Assembly: GCA_035291645.1 (NCBI GenBank)
Contig: DATDRQ010000021.1
Location: 1 to 20,613 of the forward strand
Reading direction: 5' to 3'
DNA: 20,613 bases
Source of the DNA: DATDRQ01 sp035291645
GTDB taxonomy: Bacteria > Chloroflexota > Anaerolineae > Anaerolineales > UBA4823
Shown: positions 1 through 5,132 of the stretch, piece after piece
How positions within the stretch are numbered: the first letter of the stretch is position 1
Layout of the letters: each line of letters begins with the position of its first letter
Translations under genes and position numbers: made by a program
Notes under the pieces: generated by a model
The model's input: the letters and a program-made list of their open reading frames with translations, nothing else
The model's database searches: none
What the model was told of the DNA's origin: nothing

Positions 1-1
1 C

Positions 2-256
2 ACCAACGCCGAAGGCTGGGACCTGCCCGGGATCGGTTGGACGCAGCTGTTTCACGGCGAGGGCGTTGCCGTCCATTCGACTTTCTGGCATAACAACTTC
101 GGCGAACCGATGTCTCATGGCTGCGTCAACACTGCCCCGCAGGACGCCAAGTGGATTTACCGCTGGACCCAACCAGCCGTTCTAAACGGGACCGGCGACA
201 ACGACGTAACCATTACCAAGGAATTAAGCACGCGTGTATTTGTCACTGAGGAATAA
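2..256 (+). CDS. L,D-transpeptidase (YkuD domain), C-terminal part
   Basis: Partial gene, cut by the left edge; 84 residues remain before the TAA stop. The fragment carries the YkuD active-site signature: a histidine (fragment residue 25, in VAVHST), then 13 residues later SHGCVN with His39 and the catalytic Cys41. Family knowledge: these extracytoplasmic enzymes form 3-3 cross-links in peptidoglycan or attach proteins to it through a cysteine thioester. The tail after the motif (about 40 residues, with KWIYRW and a final TKELSTRVFVTEE) fits the end of a YkuD fold. The N-terminus, any signal peptide and any peptidoglycan-binding domains lie outside the window. It sits 48 bases upstream of a CcdA-like gene on the same strand, which is notable because its activity needs a reduced extracytoplasmic cysteine. 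The family call is firm; the exact substrate is unknown. Confidence 0.9.
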   Translation, partial: TNAEGWDLPGIGWTQLFHGEGVAVHSTFWHNNFGEPMSHGCVNTAPQDAKWIYRWTQPAVLNGTGDNDVTITKELSTRVFVTEE

Positions 257-304
257 TCCCGGTTTCTGGATCGGTAGGATGACCAAATACAGGAGAATTT
301 CTGG

Positions 305-1234
305 ATGGTAGAAGCTGCGAACCTGGGCCTGGGACTGGCATTCTTAGCCGGGCTGGCCTCGTTCTTATCTCCTTGCGTGTTCGCGCTGGTCCCGGCCTAT
401 ATTGGGTACTTGAGCGGGCGGTCGGCCGGGAGCCCGGAAGCGAGCCGCTGGCATACCGTCGCCCATGCAGTCGCCTTCGTGCTCGGCTTCAGCGTGGTTT
501 TCATCCTGCTCGGCATGGGCGCTTCTGCCCTGGGGAGCGTGCTGTTCGACCTGCGACCTTACCTGACCAAGATCGGCGGGACCGTCGTGATTCTGTTCGG
601 CCTGCACATGACCGGCGTCATCCGCATCCCATTTCTCCAGTATGACGTTCGCCGCCAGCAGCCGCCTGATCCGAAGTGGGGCTACCTCTCATCGGCGCTA
701 CTGGGTGTATTTTTCTCCGCCGGTTGGTCACCTTGCGTTGGCCCGATCCTGGGAACCATCCTGACCCTCTCCCTGAACACGGGATCCATCTCTCAAGGAT
801 TTTGGCTGCTGCTGGCCTACTCCGCCGGCCTGGCGATCCCGTTCTTGATCGCCGCCATGGAGATTAGCCTGGTCACAACCGCCCTGAGGCGCTATGGGAA
901 GGCGATCCACTATATCGAGGTCGCCATGGGGGTCGTGATGATCGCCGTGGGTGTGCTGCTATTCATGGGCCGTTTCGAACAAATTGCCCGCTTCGGTACC
1001 TTCTTCACCTCGATCAATGAAGCCCAGGTCGGGATGTACATCCTGATCGGGGTATCTCTGGCAATCATCCTGGGCCTGATCCCGGCGTTGATCGCCCGCC
1101 AGAAAGGGCGCAGCTTCGTCGATTGGTGGTTCTTCGGGACGGCGTTGATCTTCGTCGCCCTCCCCGCCGCGCTACTGATAAAACCAGACCGAGTAGAACA
1201 AAAGGACCAACCTGCCCTGGTCCCTGAAGATTAA
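305..1234 (+). CDS. ccdA: CcdA/DsbD-type cytochrome c biogenesis membrane protein
   Basis: Integral membrane protein of 309 residues expected to carry electrons from cytoplasmic thioredoxin across the membrane to extracytoplasmic thiol proteins. The two redox cysteines of the family are visible in their usual contexts: Cys24 in FLSPCVFALVP at the start of the first membrane segment and Cys144 in GWSPCVGPILG in the pseudo-repeat. About six hydrophobic segments make up the core (roughly residues 8-36, 54-82, 88-108, 127-155, 165-190, 200-222). Two more (about 244-265 and 273-293) extend it beyond the usual ~220-240 residue CcdA. The ATG start is supported by AGGAGA at 291-296, eight bases upstream. 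The next gene is a TlpA-like thioredoxin, the expected partner. Cytochrome c maturation is the classical role, but no cytochrome gene is visible here, so reduction of other envelope proteins is equally possible. Confidence 0.92.
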   Translation: MVEAANLGLGLAFLAGLASFLSPCVFALVPAYIGYLSGRSAGSPEASRWHTVAHAVAFVLGFSVVFILLGMGASALGSVLFDLRPYLTKIGGTVVILFGLHMTGVIRIPFLQYDVRRQQPPDPKWGYLSSALLGVFFSAGWSPCVGPILGTILTLSLNTGSISQGFWLLLAYSAGLAIPFLIAAMEISLVTTALRRYGKAIHYIEVAMGVVMIAVGVLLFMGRFEQIARFGTFFTSINEAQVGMYILIGVSLAIILGLIPALIARQKGRSFVDWWFFGTALIFVALPAALLIKPDRVEQKDQPALVPED

Positions 1235-1283
1235 TCCGTACCTGCCTGACCTGGGGTACCCCGGCCTGCCGGAGAAAGAAACG

Positions 1284-1850
1284 TTGAAGCGGAAAGACTG
1301 GTTGATCCTGGTCGCTGGGCTCCTGGCAGGGACGGGCCTGGGAGTCTTAATCTTCTTCGGGCTCGGTTTCTGGAACGGGCAGGCGCAAAGCGAGGGGCAG
1401 CTGCCTGGCAAGGCACTCACCACCTCCCCGGCGGTCGGTGCTCTGGCGCCGGATTTTGAACTGGTAGATCTCTCCGGGGAGACCGTTCGCCTGAGCGACC
1501 TGCGCGGCAAGCCGGTCCTGCTCAACTTCTGGGCGACCTGGTGCGCCCCCTGCAAGCTCGAGATGCCAGCCATCCAGGAGAGGTTCGAACAGCACCAGGC
1601 GAAATTTTCTGTCCTGGCGATCGATTTCGACGAACCAGAGCAAGACGTGCGACAGTTTGCGAAGCAGCTCGAGTTGACCTTTAATATATTGTTGGATCCT
1701 GGCGCGAAGGTCCAGGATTTGTACCGGGTGCGCGGTTACCCAACCACCTTCCTGGTGGATGCGGAAGGTGTGATCAGGGTCCACCATGTAGGATTGATCA
1801 CAGAGGCACAGCTGGACCGATACTTGCAGCAGGTTGGTATAGATCCATGA
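1284..1850 (+). CDS. TlpA/ResA-like membrane-anchored thiol-disulfide oxidoreductase
   Basis: A 188-residue thioredoxin-fold protein with an uncleaved-looking N-terminal anchor (hydrophobic residues about 7-30 after MKRKDW) and an extracytoplasmic AhpC/TSA-Redoxin domain from about residue 52. The active site is WCAPC (Cys87 and Cys90), the cis-proline is in GYPTTF (Pro153), and the preceding APDFELVDLSG segment is typical of TlpA/ResA proteins. It probably receives electrons from the CcdA-like protein encoded just upstream and reduces envelope disulfides. The start is TTG, supported by GGAG at 1271-1274 nine bases upstream; no ATG lies near. Its stop overlaps the next start by four bases (ATGA), so the two are translationally coupled. 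The reductant role is inferred from the family; the specific client (apocytochrome c, L,D-transpeptidase or other) cannot be told. Confidence 0.92.
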   Translation: MKRKDWLILVAGLLAGTGLGVLIFFGLGFWNGQAQSEGQLPGKALTTSPAVGALAPDFELVDLSGETVRLSDLRGKPVLLNFWATWCAPCKLEMPAIQERFEQHQAKFSVLAIDFDEPEQDVRQFAKQLELTFNILLDPGAKVQDLYRVRGYPTTFLVDAEGVIRVHHVGLITEAQLDRYLQQVGIDP

Positions 1851-2836
1851 TCCAAGTTACCCTATACACTCGCGATGACTGCCAGCTATGCGATGACGTG
1901 AAGGACCTGCTCCAGTCGTTGCAGCCAGTCGTCCCTCATCAGCTCGAAGAGATCGATATCGACGGGGACCGGGAGCTGAACAAGCTCTACGGACTGGAAA
2001 TCCCGGTGGTCAAGGTCGGGCCGTACCAGCTGCGGCCCCCGATCACTCCACAAGACCTGGAGATCGTCTTGCGGGCGGCGGCCGAACGCGAGGCAGACCT
2101 GCAATCCATCCAGCAGGCGCGCTACGACGCCAGCCTGGCGGGGCCCGTGGTGGTGACCCGCGGCGACCGGTTTTCCTATTGGCTTTCTCGGCACTACATG
2201 CTGGTGATCAACCTGTTCGTCTTGACATATCTCGGCTTGCCCTTCCTGGCGCCGGTCCTCATGGCGGCCGGCCTGACCGGCCCGGCGACAGGCATCTACC
2301 GGGTGTATGGGGTCGTCTGCCACCAGTTTGCTTTCCGCTCCTGGTTCCTGTTCGGAGAACAGGCAGAGTACCCACGCCAGGCCGCCGGAGTGGGAGGCTT
2401 GCTCACCTACGGTCAGGCGACAGGATTGGATGAAGGGGATATCTTCACCGCCCGCCAGTTTGTTGGCAACTCTGAAATCGGGTATAAAGTCGCCTTATGC
2501 CAGCGCGATGTCGCCATCTATGGCGGCATCCTGATCTTCGGACTGGTATTTTCCCTGACGGGGCGCCGCGTCAAGCCGCTGCCCTGGTATATTTGGGTGG
2601 TGGTCGGCATCCTGCCCATCGCTCTGGATGGTACGAGCCAGCTGCTCAGCCAGCCGCCCTTGAATTTCCTTTCATACCGGGAAAGCACGCCTTTCCTGCG
2701 GTCACTAACCGGGTTCTTATTCGGCTTCACCACCGCCTGGTTCGGTTTGCCGCTGGTGGAGACCACCATGGTGGAGACCCGGAAGTACATGGAAGAGAAG
2801 TTTCGCCGGGCCGGCTTGCAGCAGGCGGGGGATTGA
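1847..2836 (+). CDS. Glutaredoxin-like domain fused to DUF2085 membrane domain
   Basis: A 329-residue two-part protein. Residues 1-80 form a small glutaredoxin-like (DUF836-type) thioredoxin fold: TLYTRDDCQLC with Cys12 and Cys15, then EIPVVKVG with the cis-proline Pro53. A linker of about 30 residues leads to a membrane domain (about 115-329) that matches DUF2085. The hallmarks are VCHQ (Cys158, His159), LCQRD followed by a membrane helix (Cys218), and a DGTSQLL segment (261-267) followed by YREST and a glycine-rich helix. Four membrane segments are likely (about 118-145, 221-238, 246-264, 284-302). The function of DUF2085 is not established; its conserved Cys/His residues make metal or redox chemistry plausible. 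The gene overlaps tlpA by four bases and follows ccdA, so it belongs to a thiol-redox operon. No signal peptide precedes the glutaredoxin part, suggesting that this part faces the cytoplasm. Confidence 0.82.
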   Translation: MIQVTLYTRDDCQLCDDVKDLLQSLQPVVPHQLEEIDIDGDRELNKLYGLEIPVVKVGPYQLRPPITPQDLEIVLRAAAEREADLQSIQQARYDASLAGPVVVTRGDRFSYWLSRHYMLVINLFVLTYLGLPFLAPVLMAAGLTGPATGIYRVYGVVCHQFAFRSWFLFGEQAEYPRQAAGVGGLLTYGQATGLDEGDIFTARQFVGNSEIGYKVALCQRDVAIYGGILIFGLVFSLTGRRVKPLPWYIWVVVGILPIALDGTSQLLSQPPLNFLSYRESTPFLRSLTGFLFGFTTAWFGLPLVETTMVETRKYMEEKFRRAGLQQAGD

Positions 2837-2840
2837 TCGA

Positions 2841-3620
2841 ATGCCCTTCCACCAACCGGAGGCCGTGCGCTACCTCACCTTCGAGTCATTGGACGCTGCC
2901 GGAGTCGCTCACGCGGTCTTCACCCGCCAGGGCGGCGTCAGCCCGCAGCCCTGGGCCTCGCTCAACGTGGGCGGGCTGCGCGGCGACGACCCGGCGCGCG
3001 TGCTCGAGAACCGGGTGCGCTCCTTCCGGGCGCTCGGCCGCGACCCGGACTCGGTCTACGATGTCTGGCAGGTGCACAGCACGGACGTGATTTGCAGCCG
3101 CGCGCCGCGCCCGCCGCACCCGCACCTCAAGGCGGATGCTATCCTGACCGACCAGCCCCTGGTGACCCTGTTCATGCGCTTCGGGGATTGCGTGCCGATC
3201 CTGCTCTACGACCCGCTGCGGCGGGTGGTCGGCCTCACTCACGCCGGCTGGTTGGGCACGGTTCGTGGGGTGGTATCGGCGACCGTAACGAGGATGCGAG
3301 AGGCCTACGGTTCACGCCCGGGGGACGTCCTGGCGGCGATTGGGCCTTCGATCGGGGCGCACCACTACGCAGTCGGCCCGGATGTGGTCGCGCAGGCGCG
3401 GCAGTCCTTCGGCGAAGAGGCGGACGGGCTGCTCCCGCAGGCAAACGGGGCGGTGCATTTCGACCTGTGGGCTGCCAACCGCCTGCTGCTGGAACGGGCG
3501 GGCGTTCGCCAGATCGAGATTTCCGGCCTGTGCACGGCCTGCCACCTGGAGGACTGGTACTCGCACCGCGGCGAGCGTGGGGAGACCGGCCGCTTCGGGG
3601 TACTCGTTGGGCTGAGTTAA
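2841..3620 (+). CDS. pgeF: Laccase-domain purine nucleoside phosphorylase PgeF (YfiH/YlmD family)
   Basis: A 259-residue protein of the COG1496/DUF152 family. The zinc-binding catalytic residues are in place: His79 in WQVHS, Cys117 in FGDCVPI and His134 in LTHAGW. The GLCTACHLEDWYSHRGERG segment near the end (about 229-247) is also characteristic. Family knowledge: members were long called polyphenol oxidases and act on purine nucleosides (phosphorolysis, adenosine deamination); E. coli YfiH has also been linked to peptidoglycan precursor editing. The protein is soluble and cytoplasmic. It begins four bases after the DUF2085 fusion gene stop (TGATCGAATG), so it is probably in the same transcript. 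The next gene is yggS, giving the ylmD-ylmE order known from Gram-positive division clusters. Confidence 0.93.
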   Translation: MPFHQPEAVRYLTFESLDAAGVAHAVFTRQGGVSPQPWASLNVGGLRGDDPARVLENRVRSFRALGRDPDSVYDVWQVHSTDVICSRAPRPPHPHLKADAILTDQPLVTLFMRFGDCVPILLYDPLRRVVGLTHAGWLGTVRGVVSATVTRMREAYGSRPGDVLAAIGPSIGAHHYAVGPDVVAQARQSFGEEADGLLPQANGAVHFDLWAANRLLLERAGVRQIEISGLCTACHLEDWYSHRGERGETGRFGVLVGLS

Positions 3621-3641
3621 GCGATTTACCCGGAACCGGGG

Positions 3642-3647
3642 TAAAAT
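3642..3647 (+). promoter_or_regulatory. Putative -10 box upstream of yggS
   Basis: TAAAAT in the context GGGGTAAAATCC, in the 46-base gap between pgeF and yggS. If transcription started about seven bases downstream, the leader before the TTG start would be only about 13 bases. A good -35 at 16-18 bases is not evident. The same GGGTA(T/A)AATCC context occurs at 19962-19972 before the GcvT-like gene, which is the main reason to list it. Confidence 0.4.
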
Positions 3648-3666
3648 CCGTTCAGGCACGGGCGAC

Positions 3667-4416
3667 TTGGCAAATCCAGGTATTTCCCACCCTCCTATCA
3701 CGACAGACGAGATCCAGACGAACTTCCACCGCGTCCTTGAACAGATAGGCAACGCTGCGGTGAGCGCCGGGCGGCACCCCGGGGAAGTGCGCCTGGTTGT
3801 GGTGACCAAGGGCCACCCACTCGAGACCGTCCAGGCGGCTGTGCAGGCGGGCGCGGGATTGCTAGGCGAAAATTACGTCGAAGAAGCCGAGGAGAAGGTC
3901 AGGTCTCTTGGTGATGTTAAGGTCGAGTGGCACATGATCGGTCACGTGCAGAGTCGCAAGGCGGAAGCGGTGTGCCGGAATTTCGACTGGGTCCATTCGG
4001 TAGACAGCCTGAAACTGGCTTATCGCCTGGACCGCTTCGCCGGAGAAATGGGACGGACCTTGCCGGTGTTGCTGGAGTGCAACGTGAGCGGGGAGGCGAC
4101 CAAATCCGGCTGGGCAGCCTGGGAGGAGGTGGATTGGGGGCGGCTGGCAGATTCCCTTAAACCTCTGATCGACTTGCATAGATTGAAGGTGCGCGGCTTG
4201 ATGACAATGGCGCCGTTCTGCGACGATCCAGGACTGGCACGGCCCTATTTCCGCCGCCTGCGCCGGTTGCGAGACTGCCTGGCTTCATGGTATCCGCAAG
4301 TAGATTGGTCCGAGCTTTCGATGGGTATGAGCGGCGACTTCACCGTCGGAGTCGAGCAAGGGGCGACCCTGGTGCGGGTAGGTACGGCGATCTTAGGCCC
4401 ACGGCCGGGTGCATAG
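3667..4416 (+). CDS. yggS: YggS/PROSC-family PLP homeostasis protein
   Basis: A 249-residue single-domain PLP-binding protein of the alanine-racemase-like barrel fold (YggS, YlmE, human PLPBP). The PLP lysine is Lys48 in VVVTKGH. Other family motifs follow in order: GENYVEEAEEK (about 67-77), EWHMIGHVQSRK (87-98), and near the C-terminus the phosphate-binding stretch SMGMSGDF followed by RVGTAILGPR. Known role of the family: pyridoxal phosphate carrier and homeostasis protein affecting amino-acid and B6 balance; no enzyme activity is established. The start is TTG, chosen because the following residues (ITTDEIQTNFHRVLEQI) align with the usual YggS N-terminus and the next Met is at residue 90. 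The ribosome-binding site is weak. It sits between pgeF and yggT, the standard neighbourhood. Confidence 0.94.
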   Translation: MANPGISHPPITTDEIQTNFHRVLEQIGNAAVSAGRHPGEVRLVVVTKGHPLETVQAAVQAGAGLLGENYVEEAEEKVRSLGDVKVEWHMIGHVQSRKAEAVCRNFDWVHSVDSLKLAYRLDRFAGEMGRTLPVLLECNVSGEATKSGWAAWEEVDWGRLADSLKPLIDLHRLKVRGLMTMAPFCDDPGLARPYFRRLRRLRDCLASWYPQVDWSELSMGMSGDFTVGVEQGATLVRVGTAILGPRPGA

Positions 4417-4424
4417 GCCGACTT

Positions 4425-4442
4425 GCTGGCAGGCGCGCCAGC
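4425..4442 (+). terminator. Short GC hairpin between yggS and yggT
   Basis: A perfect 6-bp stem GCTGGC/GCCAGC with a 6-base loop lies eight bases after the yggS stop. An overlapping alternative stem, CAGGC/GCCTG, is also possible. It is followed by AAAATTTC rather than a run of T, so it is not a classical intrinsic terminator. It could cause partial attenuation or protect the mRNA end between yggS and yggT. Confidence 0.35.
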
Positions 4443-4473
4443 CTGAAAATTTCTTGACGACAAGGATGAAAGA

Positions 4474-4731
4474 ATGGCAGCCCTCGTTTCATTAATACAC
4501 TATATTTCCCTGGCGATCTCCCTCCTGGTGATCGCCTACGTCATCCTGTCCTATTTCATGGACCCCTTCCACCCGGTGCGCATGACGGTTAACCGCATCG
4601 TCGAGCCGCTGCTCAACCCGATCCGGCGCATCCTGCCGTCGACCGGGATGATCGATTTTAGCCCGCTGGTGCTGCTGATCCTGGTACAGGTGATCGAGTA
4701 CATCCTGGCGCGCGTCCTGCTATCGTTTTAA
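4474..4731 (+). CDS. yggT: YggT-family membrane protein (YlmG)
   Basis: An 85-residue integral membrane protein with two hydrophobic segments (about 5-28 and 62-84). They are separated by the conserved polar stretch typical of YggT/YlmG: DPFHPVRMTVNRIVEPLLNP, then IRRILPSTGMIDFSPLVLLILV. The family is conserved next to division genes in Gram-positives and cyanobacteria and has been linked to nucleoid or division functions and osmotic tolerance; its molecular activity is unknown. AAGGAT at 4463-4468 is a good ribosome-binding site for the ATG. It is the third member of the pgeF-yggS-yggT-yggU series and ends nine bases before yggU. Confidence 0.92.
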   Translation: MAALVSLIHYISLAISLLVIAYVILSYFMDPFHPVRMTVNRIVEPLLNPIRRILPSTGMIDFSPLVLLILVQVIEYILARVLLSF

Positions 4732-4740
4732 TCATCCAGT

Positions 4741-5049
4741 ATGAGCAAGGAATTGAAAATCCAGCCTGGCGGTTCAGGAGCTGCCCTGGCGGTGCGGGTC
4801 ACCCCGCGGGCGAAGAAGAATGAGATCAGCGAGATCCTGGCGGATGGGACGATCAAAATCCGCCTGGCGGCGCCCCCGGTGGATGGGAAGGCTAACCAGG
4901 CGCTGGTGCGCTTCCTCGCCGAGGTTTTCGAGGTGCCAGTCTCCAGCATCGAGATCGTCGCCGGGCAAACGGGGAGGAATAAGATGATTTCAGTGATGGA
5001 CCTGACGCCGGAGGAGGTCCAGGCGCGGATTCTGGCTCGGTTAAATTGA
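4741..5049 (+). CDS. yggU: YggU/DUF167-family protein
   Basis: A 102-residue soluble protein of the DUF167 (UPF0235) family. The signature is clear: LAVRVTPRAKKNEI near residues 16-29, then IKIRLAAPPVDGKANQALVRFLAEVF, and a final GQTGRNKMI. The function is unknown; structures of family members show a small alpha/beta fold. It directly follows yggT, and yggT-yggU adjacency is common in bacteria. It is the last gene of the leftward + strand block and faces the NACHT gene end to end. Confidence 0.92.
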   Translation: MSKELKIQPGGSGAALAVRVTPRAKKNEISEILADGTIKIRLAAPPVDGKANQALVRFLAEVFEVPVSSIEIVAGQTGRNKMISVMDLTPEEVQARILARLN

Positions 5050-5063
5050 CTGCTATTGAGGTT

Positions 5064-5119
5064 GGGGCACGGGGGATGAGCGGAATGGTAAATAGCTTTT
5101 CGAAATTCCCTCGTGCCTC
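5064..5119. terminator. Long imperfect hairpin in a convergent gap (possible bidirectional terminator)
   Basis: The 83-base gap between yggU (+) and the NACHT gene (-) holds an inverted repeat. GGCACGGGGGA (5066-5076) pairs with TCCCTCGTGCC (5107-5117) with one G-T wobble, and the stem extends outward by a wobble and a G-C pair. The loop is about 30 bases. No T-run follows on either strand, so Rho-independent termination is not textbook. Its position exactly between convergent genes suggests transcript-end formation or protection. Confidence 0.5.
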
Positions 5120-5132
5120 TATCACTGCGAAT

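Noticed and set aside
1253..1262. GGGGTACCCC palindrome between ccdA and tlpA
   Set aside because: It leaves no loop for a stable hairpin and has no T-run; probably chance in GC-rich sequence.
2497..3090. A 197-codon plus-strand frame spanning the DUF2085 gene end and the pgeF start
   Set aside because: It runs out of frame through two genes with clear family motifs; the composition is rich in R, P and H as expected for a shifted frame.
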